Positions 5,635-13,038 are shown, numbered from the stretch's first letter. The stretch is 19,100 nucleotides of DNA from QHBQ01 sp038230695 (GCA_038230695.1 JBBRMT010000075.1:1-19100); one strand, 5' to 3'. Program-made: numbers and translations. The notes: a model not told the origin generated them from the sequence alone.

Positions 5635-5706
5635 TTTGCACAATTTGCCACAATTCCCCAGATTACCCCAGATAAAACAGCTTTTCTTGTCTAAATGTGG
5701 TATAAT
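5635..5706 (+). promoter_or_regulatory. suf promoter region with tandem direct repeats
   Basis: An extended -10 TGGTATAAT (5698-5706) lies 84 bp before the sufB ATG, without a good -35. Just upstream are two pairs of direct repeats: TTTGCACAAT (5635-5644) and TTTGCCACAAT (5644-5654), then CCCCAGATTA (5656-5665) and CCCCAGATAA (5666-5675). A weak promoter with repeats upstream suggests control by a DNA-binding protein. suf operons are often iron- or Fe-S-responsive, but the regulator here is unknown and the sites do not match a SufR or Fur box I can recognise. Confidence 0.45.
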
Positions 5707-5790
5707 AAGGGTAAGCAATATTTGGCCTTAGCATATGTATGGGCCGCCTGATTAGCAGAGCGGCAATTCGAGGAAGGGAGCAGTACCATT

Positions 5791-7200
5791 ATGACAGCAA
5801 GTGCGGTAATTCAGAACACGCCTACCGAATACGCATACGGTTTCCACGATAGCGAGGAGAACTACGCCTTCAAGAGCAAGCGTGGCCTCAATCGCAGCAT
5901 TGTGGAAGAAATCAGCTATATGAAGAATGAGCCGGATTGGATGCTTCGCTTCCGCTTGCGGGCGCTGGACATCTTCGAGAAGAAGCCGATGCCCAACTGG
6001 GGCGGCGACCTCACCCAACTCGACTTCAACAATATCTTCTACTACGTCCGCCCCACCGAGAAGAATTCGCGTAACTGGGAGGATGTGCCGGAGAATATCA
6101 AGAACACCTTCGACCGCCTCGGCATCCCCGAAGCGGAGCGCAAGTTCCTTGCGGGCGTGGGCGCACAGTACGAGAGCGAAGTCATTTACCACAACCTGCG
6201 CGAGGATCTGGAGCGCCAGGGGGTCATCTTCACCGATACCGGCTCCGCCCTGCGCGACTATCCAGAGTTGTTCAGGAAGTATTGGGCCACCATCATCCCA
6301 CCGGCGGACAACAAGTTCGCGGCGCTGAACAGCGCGGTGTGGAGCGGCGGTAGCTTTATCTACGTGCCAGAGGGCGTGAAGGTGGAGATTCCGCTGCAAG
6401 CCTACTTCCGCATCAACACCCAGAACATGGGTCAGTTTGAGCGCACCCTGATCATCTGCGCCCCCGGCAGCTACGTCCACTACGTGGAGGGCTGCACCGC
6501 GCCGACATATAGCAGCGACAGTCTGCACAGCGCGGTGGTCGAGATTATCGTGGAGAAGGGCGCACGTTGCCGCTACACCACCATCCAGAACTGGTCGCCC
6601 AACGTCTACAACCTCGTTACCAAGCGGGCAGTCGCCTACGCCGATGCAACTATGGAGTGGGTGGATGGCAACCTGGGCAGCAAGCTGACCATGAAGTACC
6701 CCAGCGTCTACATGATGGAGCCGGGCGCACGCGGCGAGGTTCTTTCGGTCGCTTTCGCGGGCGCGGGCCAGCACCAGGATGCCGGCGCTAAGATGGTACA
6801 CGTTGCCCCGCATACTTCAAGCGTAGTAGTCAGCAAGTCGGTAAGCAAGGGCGGCGGGCGAACCAGCTATCGCGGCCTGCTACAGGTGCAGCCCGGCGCA
6901 TACGATGTCAAGAGCACCGTGCGCTGTGATGCCCTGCTGCTCGATGCCGACAGCCAGAGCGACACCTATCCGGTGATTGACGTAGCCGAGGACGATGTGA
7001 CCATAGGCCACGAGGCCACCGTCAGTAAGGTGGGCGAGGAGCAGCTATTCTACCTGATGAGCCGCGGCCTGTCCGAGGTGGATGCCAGCGCCATGATTGT
7101 CAACGGCTTCATCGAGCCAATCGCCAAGGAACTGCCGATGGAGTATGCGGTCGAGCTTAACCGCCTCATCCAGTTGCAGATGGAAGGCGCAGTCGGCTAA
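5791..7200 (+). CDS. sufB: Fe-S cluster assembly scaffold SufB
   Basis: This 469-residue protein is SufB, the scaffold subunit of the cytoplasmic SufBCD complex. With SufD and the ATPase SufC it builds [4Fe-4S] clusters from cysteine sulfur delivered by SufS. The N-terminal helical region (1-120) has the SufB pattern GLNRSIVEEISYMKNEPDWM. The right-handed beta-helix core includes NSAVWSGGSFIYVPEGVKVE and VEGCTAP, where C235 corresponds to the sulfur-accepting Cys254 of E. coli. RCDALLLD holds C379, matching Cys405 at the SufB-SufD interface, and IGHEATVSKVGEEQLFYLMS follows. ATG 5791 has AGGAAGGGAG 10 nt upstream. Length matches the family. A hairpin (7223-7248) and a repeat-filled 319-bp spacer separate it from sufD, longer than in a typical suf operon. 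Confidence 0.96.
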   Translation: MTASAVIQNTPTEYAYGFHDSEENYAFKSKRGLNRSIVEEISYMKNEPDWMLRFRLRALDIFEKKPMPNWGGDLTQLDFNNIFYYVRPTEKNSRNWEDVPENIKNTFDRLGIPEAERKFLAGVGAQYESEVIYHNLREDLERQGVIFTDTGSALRDYPELFRKYWATIIPPADNKFAALNSAVWSGGSFIYVPEGVKVEIPLQAYFRINTQNMGQFERTLIICAPGSYVHYVEGCTAPTYSSDSLHSAVVEIIVEKGARCRYTTIQNWSPNVYNLVTKRAVAYADATMEWVDGNLGSKLTMKYPSVYMMEPGARGEVLSVAFAGAGQHQDAGAKMVHVAPHTSSVVVSKSVSKGGGRTSYRGLLQVQPGAYDVKSTVRCDALLLDADSQSDTYPVIDVAEDDVTIGHEATVSKVGEEQLFYLMSRGLSEVDASAMIVNGFIEPIAKELPMEYAVELNRLIQLQMEGAVG

Positions 7201-7222
7201 TCGCCAGCCTGCGCGGACTAAG

Positions 7223-7256
7223 GCGGGTCAGCGCAAATGCTGGCCCGCTTAACTTT
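7223..7256 (+). terminator. Terminator-like hairpin after sufB
   Basis: GCGGGTCAGC (7223-7232) and GCTGGCCCGC (7239-7248) form a 10-bp stem with one G-U pair and a 6-nt loop, followed by TTAACTTT. The T-run is weak, so it may only attenuate or set the 3' end of sufB mRNA. Confidence 0.5.
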
Positions 7257-7310
7257 GCCCCTATCGGAGTGCTGAGGCACGAGGCATGAGCATCTGTGGG
7301 TGTAGGCAAA

Positions 7311-7447
7311 CGTAGGGGCGGTGACCCGCCCTGTTGAAGCACATTAAGGCTTATCGTAAGTGACAATACTGCCCAGTTCCGGGGGCTGGAGCGGTAAAAT
7401 CATCATTGTTGGCACTGCACCAGGGCGGGCAGCCGCCCGCCCCTACG
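7311..7447. repeat. Inverted pair of GTAGGGGCG dispersed repeats between sufB and sufD
   Basis: CGTAGGGGCGG with CCCGCCCTGTTGAAG (7311-7336) and, inverted, CAGGGCGGGCAGCCGCCCGC to CCCTACG (7421-7447) bound a 137-bp segment. Each end is itself a hairpin. The interior resembles the element at 16594-16722: both have an ATCG block and TTCCGGGGG. No ORF is seen. Most of the 319-bp sufB-sufD gap is therefore repeat. The remainder holds a hairpin TCCCCTC/GAGGGGA (7479-7497) and the sufD Shine-Dalgarno (AGGAGA, about 7506-7511). Confidence 0.65.
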
Positions 7448-7519
7448 ATTTGCTAGCGCTTCGCGCACCCAACCCCAGTCCCCTCACCGGGAGGGGAATA
7501 GCCATAGGAGAATGATAGA

Positions 7520-8845
7520 ATGACAGCAGCAACCGAGCAAACCACTACCCTTAACCGGGCGTTGGTGGATCAAATCAGTGAACAGGGCAACGAACCGACC
7601 TGGCTACGCGAACAGCGCGTTGCCGCATTCGATCTGTTCGAGCAGATGCAGTGGCCGCCTCACACTCAGGATGGTTGGCGGCGAATTGACCTGCGTAAGA
7701 TTGACCTGGATGGGCTAAAGCCAGTTACCAGCAGTGGCAGCGTGGCAATGTCCGAGAGCCTCTTGCAGCAGCGCAGCGGGCTGGTCGTGCATAATGGCGC
7801 AACGGCCAGCCAAGTGGAACTTAGCGATGAACTGAAGGCAAAGGGCGTAATCTTCACCTCGCTGCAAGAGGCGGTTCGCACCATGCCCCAGTTGGTGCAG
7901 CAACACCTGGGCGGGGCGATTAAATCGAACCTCAACCGCTTCACCGCAATGAACGCGGCGTTCTGGACTGGTGGCGTGTTCCTCTACGTGCCAAAGGATG
8001 TCAAGATCGAGCTTCCGTTGCACGCCTTGTTTGGCAGCGATGCCGACGGCGCAGTATTTAGCCGCGTGCTGATCTTTATTGACAGGTTCAGCGAAGTCAC
8101 GTTCGTGTCCGCCAGCCAGTCGGGCGAGGCCAACGTGTTCAACGACGGCGTGGCTGAGATTTACGTTGGCGATAGCGCCAGGCTACGCTACATAAACGTG
8201 CAGCAGTGGGGCGAGAAGGTCAACGACATCAGCTTCCAGAAGGCGGTACTCAGCCCCAGCAGCAAGCTGGACTTGTTCAACATCGGTCTAGGCGGCAACA
8301 TCAGCCGCACTCAGGTGGATGCCGAACTCAGCGGCGCGGGCAGCGAGACGATGCTGACCGGCCTCTACTTCCCACGCCGAGAACAATACCTGGAGTATAA
8401 CACCCTGCAAGACCATGCCGCCGCCAGTACCACCAGCAACCTGCTGTACAAGGGGGTCAACGAGGACAATGGCCGCAGTGTGTTCGAGGGACTGATCATG
8501 GTGCAGCCGGAGGGTAAACTTAGCAGCAGCGGCATGACCAACCGCAACCTGCTCCTCAGCAAGACTGCCCACGCCGACTCGGTGCCGAACCTGGAGATCA
8601 AGGCCAACGACATCCTCAAGTGTTCGCACGCTAGCTCGCTCGGCCCAGTAGATGCCGACTCGCTATTCTACCTGATGAGCCGCGGCATCCCTCAGGAAGT
8701 TGCCAAACAAATTGTGGTGGAGGGCTTCTTCGCCGAGGTCATCAACAAGCTGGGCGTGCCTGAGTTGGAAGCCTACCTCAGCGAGGTAATCAAGACCAAG
8801 CTGGGGGTCAGCGGCGAACTGGATATTTGGAGCAACGAGGATTAG
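7520..8845 (+). CDS. sufD: Fe-S cluster assembly protein SufD
   Basis: This 441-residue SufB/SufD-family protein lacks the SufB VEGC motif and instead has SufD features. The N-terminal helices include NEPTWLREQRVAAFDLFEQM, and PPHTQDGWRRIDLRKIDL is the region that leads into the beta-helix. H351 (SKTAHADSVPNLEI) corresponds to the functional His360 of E. coli SufD, and KCSHASSLGPVDADSLFYLM carries the conserved CSH (368-370). It partners SufB in the SufBC2D scaffold and is needed for iron entry. ATG 7520 is preceded by an AGGAGA stretch about 8 nt upstream. A strong terminator-like hairpin follows immediately (8849-8868), before the Rieske gene. Identity as SufD rather than a second SufB is well supported by order and residues. 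Confidence 0.93.
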   Translation: MTAATEQTTTLNRALVDQISEQGNEPTWLREQRVAAFDLFEQMQWPPHTQDGWRRIDLRKIDLDGLKPVTSSGSVAMSESLLQQRSGLVVHNGATASQVELSDELKAKGVIFTSLQEAVRTMPQLVQQHLGGAIKSNLNRFTAMNAAFWTGGVFLYVPKDVKIELPLHALFGSDADGAVFSRVLIFIDRFSEVTFVSASQSGEANVFNDGVAEIYVGDSARLRYINVQQWGEKVNDISFQKAVLSPSSKLDLFNIGLGGNISRTQVDAELSGAGSETMLTGLYFPRREQYLEYNTLQDHAAASTTSNLLYKGVNEDNGRSVFEGLIMVQPEGKLSSSGMTNRNLLLSKTAHADSVPNLEIKANDILKCSHASSLGPVDADSLFYLMSRGIPQEVAKQIVVEGFFAEVINKLGVPELEAYLSEVIKTKLGVSGELDIWSNED

Positions 8846-8848
8846 CAA

Positions 8849-8868
8849 AAAGCCCCGCTGGGGGCTTT
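8849..8868 (+). terminator. Intrinsic terminator after sufD
   Basis: AAAGCCCC (8849-8856) and GGGGCTTT (8861-8868) form a perfect 8-bp stem with loop GCTG, with A's before and TTTAATT at the end. The sequence matches the tip of the 27-bp arms at 1752 and 1891. It lies 22 bp before the Rieske ATG, so it may act as an attenuator between sufD and downstream genes. Confidence 0.6.
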
Positions 8869-8890
8869 AATTGTGCAAAAGGGTTATAAT

Positions 8891-9205
8891 ATGGCCGAAC
8901 GGTATCAGGTAGCTATCGAGGGCGAGATGGGCGACAATGAGATGCGCTCAATCGAGGCCGGGGGACAGGAGATTGCCCTCTACCACGTCTGCGGGCGATA
9001 TTACGCCACTGAGGACATCTGCTCCCACGCATTTGCGCGTTTGGCGGAGGGATGGCTGGACGAGGATGAGTGTGCAGTGGAGTGTCCGCTGCATGGCTCG
9101 AAGTTCGACCTGGCAACCGGCAAGCCGCGCAACCTGCCCGCTACCCGGCCTGTTCGTACCTACAACGTAGTGGTCGAAGATGGTGCGGTATTCGTCGAGG
9201 TGTAG
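8891..9205 (+). CDS. Rieske [2Fe-2S] ferredoxin-like protein (suf-associated)
   Basis: This 104-residue protein is a single Rieske domain. The 2Fe-2S ligands are C44 and H46 in ICSHAFARLAEG and C65 and H68 in ECPLHGS, followed by the usual KFDLATGKPRNLPATRPVRTY strand region. There is no signal peptide or membrane anchor, so it is cytoplasmic. In many Actinobacteria and Chloroflexota such a non-heme iron-sulfur ferredoxin sits between sufD and sufC and is thought to supply electrons or act as a cluster-assembly accessory. I chose ATG 8891; AAAAGGG (8877-8883) is a modest Shine-Dalgarno. A GTG at 8873 in frame would add six residues that do not look like the family. TATAAT directly precedes the ATG (8885-8890), which is odd. 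It ends 3 bp before the glycosyltransferase ATG. Confidence 0.9.
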   Translation: MAERYQVAIEGEMGDNEMRSIEAGGQEIALYHVCGRYYATEDICSHAFARLAEGWLDEDECAVECPLHGSKFDLATGKPRNLPATRPVRTYNVVVEDGAVFVEV

Positions 9206-9208
9206 GTA

Positions 9209-11029
9209 ATGACGAGTGAGGCAGCAGTAATTGCCAGCGAATCAAAACAGGGGATGCGCGGATATATCACCGCGCATCCCCTTGCGCTACTTTTGCCGCT
9301 AGCGGCGGCCCTCGCGCTGCTCCGCTTCGACCCCAACCCAACCTATACCTGGGACGACTCGGTCTACACGTTGCTGACCCACGCCTTTCGTCACGGGCTG
9401 GGCAAGGTACTGATCAGCGATTCAAACATGGCCGCTCCGGTGGTACAGTCAATCGGCCTGCCTGCGTTGCTTACCCCGATTGCGCTGCTCTGGGAGAACC
9501 CCATCGCCTACAAGCTGACGATCGTGGGCATTTACCTGCTCGGCATCGCGGCAATCTATCGCCTCTTCAGCACAAACTTTGGCGCATGGGTCGGTCTGTT
9601 TGTCACCGTAAGCTATGCGCTGAATGTCTATACCATCCAGTATGCCAGCCAGATAATCGCGGAGATACCCTACGTACTCTTTTCGGTGCTGGCTTGTGCC
9701 GCATTGCTCCTCTACCAACGAGCAAATCGAGTGATCGGTTGGGAGTTGCTGGTTGCCGCAGTTGCGCTAAACGCGGCAATTTATATGCGCTCAGTCGGTC
9801 TGGCGCTGCTGGTAGCCGGGGTAATATGGCTGGTCTGGCAAGGGGCATGGCGCAAAGCGGTGGCGCTGCCACTAATCGCGCTGCTAATCAGCATCCCGCT
9901 ACAACTTGGCTGGGTGCTGGGCAGCCCCAGCGGTTGGGCGGGCGGATATGTAGATTACCTGGGCATCAATCACCTCAGCCTTAGCGAACAGGTCTCGCAG
10001 AACCTGGTCGGCTACGCCTTCAACCTGGTGCGGCTACTCATCGAGCTACCATACACTTCGCTGTACAACGCGCCACTACCAACCGATGGGCTGCTTTTCG
10101 TGCTGCTGTTGACCCTGCTGATGGTCGTTCCGCTCGGCTTGATCGCGCTAGGGATGATTCGGGAGCGTACCCCCGCCGGGAGCTTGCTTGGGCTATATGT
10201 GGTCATCTACATGGGCGTGCTGCTGGTCTGGCCCTATGCTCCCCATCCCCGCTTTGCCCTGCCGATCCTGCCGATGCTGCTGTTCTTCTTGCTACGGGGG
10301 TGGGTCGAGGCGCTGAAGCAGGCGCATTGGCAGAGGGAACGTGCAGCCGTGGTCGGGTTGCTGGTGGTCGTGGCGGGGTTCAGCCTGATTCAGCAAGTCG
10401 AGGCAGGGGTGGTAGGGGGGGACAATCTGGCGAAGAACGTGGCGGAGTACGCCCAGCCCGCTCATTATCCGCCCTCGCGGGAGACATACATCGAGGCGGC
10501 GCTGTGGCTGGCGGCGCACACCCGTGCCGATGCAGTGGTGCTTTGTGGCGACCCCTACGACTTCTACCTGTGGAGCGGCTTGCACACGTTGGGCTACTAC
10601 TCCACGTCCGATACGGCTGGTTTGCTGCAGAACAGCGATTACCTGGTTGCCAACTACAAAGCCGATGGCAGCGCGACCGCTGTAGGTAGCTACGTCGCCG
10701 CCCATCCTGAGCGCCTACAACTGATATACAAGGTTGATGGTCCTGCGCCAGCGATAGTTTATCGGGTGATCAAAGCAAATGGGTTAGCGCGATTATCTGT
10801 GCTAACCCATTTCACCTTCTACCTTCTACCTTCTACCGGCTGCTTCGCATATCCGTGCGCCAGGTTTTCTCGCAGCGGCTACAGGCAACAATCTGACGAT
10901 CAATCTCCGGTATTTGGATGGCAACATAGACGGTGCCATCACCCTCGGTTGCCGCGCAATAGGGGCAAACCTGGGGTAGCAGTTTTCGGCGCCGCTCGAA
11001 CAGCAGGACAAAGCCGTAAGCCAGCATGA
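9209..11029 (+). CDS. GT-C type membrane glycosyltransferase (GT39/ArnT-like), 3' end uncertain
   Basis: This is a multi-pass membrane protein, roughly ten or more helices between residues 24 and 400. The first extracytoplasmic loop TYTWDDSVY holds D49-D50, the acidic pair typical of GT-C enzymes (PMT_2/ArnT-like) that use polyprenyl-phosphate sugar donors. YAPHPRFALPILPML resembles the R-(Y/F)-x-LP-x-LP segment of the family. A soluble C-terminal part follows (about 400-522). ATG 9209 has GAGGTG (9197-9202) 6 nt upstream, only 3 bp after the Rieske stop. The frame has no stop after the natural-looking end (VYRVIKA, residue 523). It runs through a 12-bp perfect hairpin and a heptamer array, then antisense to the convergent zinc-ribbon gene until 11029. 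I regard residues 524-606 as not part of the folded protein; the true stop may have been lost or the sequence may carry an error. Confidence 0.75.
   Translation: MTSEAAVIASESKQGMRGYITAHPLALLLPLAAALALLRFDPNPTYTWDDSVYTLLTHAFRHGLGKVLISDSNMAAPVVQSIGLPALLTPIALLWENPIAYKLTIVGIYLLGIAAIYRLFSTNFGAWVGLFVTVSYALNVYTIQYASQIIAEIPYVLFSVLACAALLLYQRANRVIGWELLVAAVALNAAIYMRSVGLALLVAGVIWLVWQGAWRKAVALPLIALLISIPLQLGWVLGSPSGWAGGYVDYLGINHLSLSEQVSQNLVGYAFNLVRLLIELPYTSLYNAPLPTDGLLFVLLLTLLMVVPLGLIALGMIRERTPAGSLLGLYVVIYMGVLLVWPYAPHPRFALPILPMLLFFLLRGWVEALKQAHWQRERAAVVGLLVVVAGFSLIQQVEAGVVGGDNLAKNVAEYAQPAHYPPSRETYIEAALWLAAHTRADAVVLCGDPYDFYLWSGLHTLGYYSTSDTAGLLQNSDYLVANYKADGSATAVGSYVAAHPERLQLIYKVDGPAPAIVYRVIKANGLARLSVLTHFTFYLLPSTGCFAYPCARFSRSGYRQQSDDQSPVFGWQHRRCHHPRLPRNRGKPGVAVFGAARTAGQSRKPA
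10777..10812. terminator. Perfect 12-bp hairpin, likely bidirectional terminator
   Basis: AAATGGGTTAGC (10777-10788) and GCTAACCCATTT (10801-10812) are exact complements with a 12-nt loop. T-rich sequence follows on both strands (TTTCACCTTC on +, ATTTGCTTTG on -). It lies between convergent genes, yet inside the open + frame of the glycosyltransferase. Confidence 0.6.
10810..10837. repeat. Heptamer tandem array (TTCTACC type)
   Basis: TTTCACC followed by three TTCTACC copies. On the minus strand the unit reads GGTAGAA, and its TAG at 10835-10833 is the stop codon of the minus-strand zinc-ribbon gene. Stop triplets again fall in all frames of that strand. Confidence 0.75.
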
Positions 11030-11216
11030 TGACCGCCACGAACATGAGGCCAGCCGCGCACCCTGCCAGCATCAGCACCGGGCCAGGGCCAAGCTGGATG
11101 CTGAGGAAGATTATCGCCAAAGCGATGGCGATAAAGATGAGTGGCAGGCGGATTGGGTAGCGATCGTAGAGTAGCTCCAGAATGTCGGCCTGACCTTCGT
11201 AGTCTGAGTTCTGCAC
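10833..11216 (-). CDS. Two-TM membrane protein with C-terminal zinc ribbon, function unknown
   Basis: This 127-residue protein has no recognised family. From the N-terminus it shows a short polar stretch, then two membrane helices (PLIFIAIALAIIFLSIQL, then a glycine hinge, then VLMLAGCAAGLMFVAVIM extending into LAYGFVLLFE). A basic RRRK follows, then a CPYC-x24-CSRC zinc-ribbon or rubredoxin-like site facing the cytoplasm by the positive-inside rule. I chose GTG 11216-11214 because GAGGGG (11228-11223, minus strand) sits 6 nt upstream. A TTG at 11240 gives eight more residues but would place the Shine-Dalgarno inside the gene. Its TAG stop is made by a heptamer repeat. The open glycosyltransferase frame overlaps it antisense over most of its length. 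Confidence 0.6.
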   Translation of the reverse strand: MQNSDYEGQADILELLYDRYPIRLPLIFIAIALAIIFLSIQLGPGPVLMLAGCAAGLMFVAVIMLAYGFVLLFERRRKLLPQVCPYCAATEGDGTVYVAIQIPEIDRQIVACSRCEKTWRTDMRSSR

Positions 11217-11315
11217 ACAGTTCCCCTCATTTAGTCTCAAAACCTATACCATCGCCAGCAGCAAACAGTTCAGCGCAATGCTACATCCAAAGGTGTAGCT
11301 TTAGCGAAGCGGGCG

Positions 11316-11364
11316 ACATACATCTGTCTGATTATACGCGGCGTAAAAGTAAGTAGATGTATGT
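11316..11364. promoter_or_regulatory. Inverted repeat around a minus-strand -10-like hexamer
   Basis: ACATACATCT (11316-11325) and AGATGTATGT (11355-11364) are perfect complements 29 bp apart. ATTATA (11331-11336) reads TATAAT on the minus strand between them and could serve the zinc-ribbon gene. The related words AGATGTA and TACATCT flank the PPOX promoter at 1349-1391, also 29 bp apart but in the opposite order. A shared regulator is possible but unproven. Confidence 0.3.
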
Positions 11365-11419
11365 TTCCTCTGAGGATAAGCGTTGCCTCAACCTTTGCAG
11401 CAATTTGGGCTAATCCTTC

Positions 11420-11446
11420 TTAACAATGCCACTGATCTGATATAAT
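11420..11446 (+). promoter_or_regulatory. Promoter of the FGGY kinase / pentose phosphate cluster
   Basis: TTAACA (11420-11425), 15 bp, then an extended -10 TGATATAAT (11438-11446). Transcription would start near 11453, 27 nt before the TTG start codon. This is the best promoter seen for the cluster; the later genes have long spacers and could have their own. Confidence 0.55.
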
Positions 11447-11479
11447 ACAATTGACTGATGAGAGAAAGAGGCAGCGTCA

Positions 11480-12991
11480 TTGTCAAGTGTTGCAGCTAGC
11501 CAGATAAACGCGCCGCTGGTAATGGCCCTCGATGTTGGCACCTCGTCGCTACGGGCGGCGCTATACGATAGCGCGGGTTGCTATGTCGAAGGCAGCCGCG
11601 TGCAGCTTGCCAACCTGGTGCATACCACCGCCAGCGGCGGGGTGGAACTAGACCCTCTACGCCTATTGCAGAACGTGGAGCAGACCATTGACCAGGTGCT
11701 GCAGCGGGCGGGCGAACGTGCTTCGCAGATTGCCGCAGTGGGCATTGATACCTTCTGGCACAGCCTGATGGGGGTTGATGCCCAGGCCAATCCCATGACC
11801 CCACTCTATACCTGGGCGGACACGCGGGCCAGCGCCGCTGCCGCCGATTTGCGCGAGAAGCTGGACGAGCGCGATATTCACCAGCGTACCGGCTGTATGC
11901 TGCACCCCAGCTACCCTGCATCCAAGCTGCACTGGCTGGCCGAGACTGACCGCGACCTTTACTACAGCGTGCCGCGCTGGGTGTCGTTCGGCGAGTATAT
12001 GTACCTTACCCTGTTCGGCTCGGCGACGTGCAGCATTTCGATGGCAAGCGGCACCGGCCTGCTCGACCGCAAGACGCTGGACTGGGATGGCGAGATGCTG
12101 ACCGCCCTGCGGCTGACCCCGGCGAAGCTATCACCGCTGGGCGACATTAGCGAACCGAGCAAAGGGTTGTGCAACGAGTATGCCAGACGCTGGCCGAGCC
12201 TGGCGCAGATACCCTGGCTGCCCGCAGTGGGTGATGGCGCGGCCAACAATATCGGCTCCGGCTGTGCTGACCAGCGGCACATGGCGATGACGGTTGGTAC
12301 GAGTGGCGCGTTGCGGGTGGTCACACCGGGCGCAAAGGCAACCAGGATACCGGATGGGTTGTGGGCCTACTTCGTGGATAAGCATCGCCCGCTATATGGT
12401 GGCGCACTGAGCGAAGGCGGCGGGGTAGTGGCCTGGCTGTGGAACACGCTACGCATCGGCGAGATAAACCTGGCCGATAGCGAAGCGACAATGGCAACCA
12501 TGCCTCCCGACTCGCGTGGCCTGACCTTCCTGCCTTTCCTCGCTGGTGAGCGCAGCCCCGGCTATGCGGGCGATGCCCGTGGCGCGATTAACGGCCTCAG
12601 CCTGCACACCGACCCGCTCGACATCATGCGGGCGGGGCTGGAAGCAATCTCCTACCGCTTCGCGCTGGTATACGATTTGCTAAGTAATATCGAGCATGAT
12701 ACCGAAATCATCGCCAGCGGTGGAGCATTGACTCATTCCGAACTCTGGACCCAGATGCTGGCCGATGTGCTGGGTAAGCCAGTAACACTGGCCGAGGTGG
12801 AAGAAGCCAGCGAACGTGGCAGCGCCCTGCTTGCTCTGGAGGTGCTAGGCGCAATCAAGTCGGCCAGCGAAGCCAAAGTTGACCTGGGCCGTCGCTTCGA
12901 GCCAAATATGGAACACAATGAGGTGTACCGTAGAGCAATCGAGCGCCAGCAGGAGCTATACAAGCTGCTGGTAGCGCCGGAAGGACACTAG
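11480..12991 (+). CDS. FGGY carbohydrate kinase, probable gluconokinase
   Basis: This 503-residue FGGY kinase has ALDVGTSSLRAALYD (16-30) as the first phosphate loop of the ATPase fold. GDGAANNIGSG (251-261) carries the probable catalytic base D252. VGTSGALRV (272-280), then LPFLAGERSPGYAGDARGAI (351-370), typical of gluconate and xylulose kinases, and the second signature ASGGALTHSELWTQMLADVL (from 412) follow. It phosphorylates a sugar or sugar acid with ATP. Gluconate is favoured because the LAGERSPG-DARGAINGL block resembles GntK of the FGGY type and because gnd lies in the same row, so the product 6-phosphogluconate would be used at once; xylulose is the main alternative. The start is TTG 11480 with AAGAGG 8 nt upstream; ATG 11522 would cut into the N-terminal strand. 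A hairpin and a heptamer array follow the stop. Confidence 0.83.
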   Translation: MSSVAASQINAPLVMALDVGTSSLRAALYDSAGCYVEGSRVQLANLVHTTASGGVELDPLRLLQNVEQTIDQVLQRAGERASQIAAVGIDTFWHSLMGVDAQANPMTPLYTWADTRASAAAADLREKLDERDIHQRTGCMLHPSYPASKLHWLAETDRDLYYSVPRWVSFGEYMYLTLFGSATCSISMASGTGLLDRKTLDWDGEMLTALRLTPAKLSPLGDISEPSKGLCNEYARRWPSLAQIPWLPAVGDGAANNIGSGCADQRHMAMTVGTSGALRVVTPGAKATRIPDGLWAYFVDKHRPLYGGALSEGGGVVAWLWNTLRIGEINLADSEATMATMPPDSRGLTFLPFLAGERSPGYAGDARGAINGLSLHTDPLDIMRAGLEAISYRFALVYDLLSNIEHDTEIIASGGALTHSELWTQMLADVLGKPVTLAEVEEASERGSALLALEVLGAIKSASEAKVDLGRRFEPNMEHNEVYRRAIERQQELYKLLVAPEGH

Positions 12992-13031
12992 CCGCCTGCG
13001 GCTGAGTGATGAGTGATGAGTGATGAATGAA
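12990..13031. repeat. Stop-codon hairpin and GAGTGAT heptamer array
   Basis: AGCCGC-CT-GCGGCT (12990-13003) begins in the kinase stop codon. It is followed by three GAGTGAT copies and a fourth degenerate one, GAATGAA (13004-13031). TGA triplets occur in every frame. Confidence 0.7.
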
Positions 13032-13038
13032 AAGCAAA

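Noticed and set aside
5752..6813. 353-codon open frame antisense to sufB
   Set aside because: It is an artefact of GC-rich codon bias opposite a clear SufB; the translation has no recognised domain and no Shine-Dalgarno. Similar antisense frames at 2752-3297, 13545-14108 and 15897-16442 were dropped for the same reason.
8885..8890. TATAAT just before the Rieske ATG as a promoter
   Set aside because: A start site about 7 bp on would fall inside the coding region; no usable leader or -35 fits. Coincidence is more likely.
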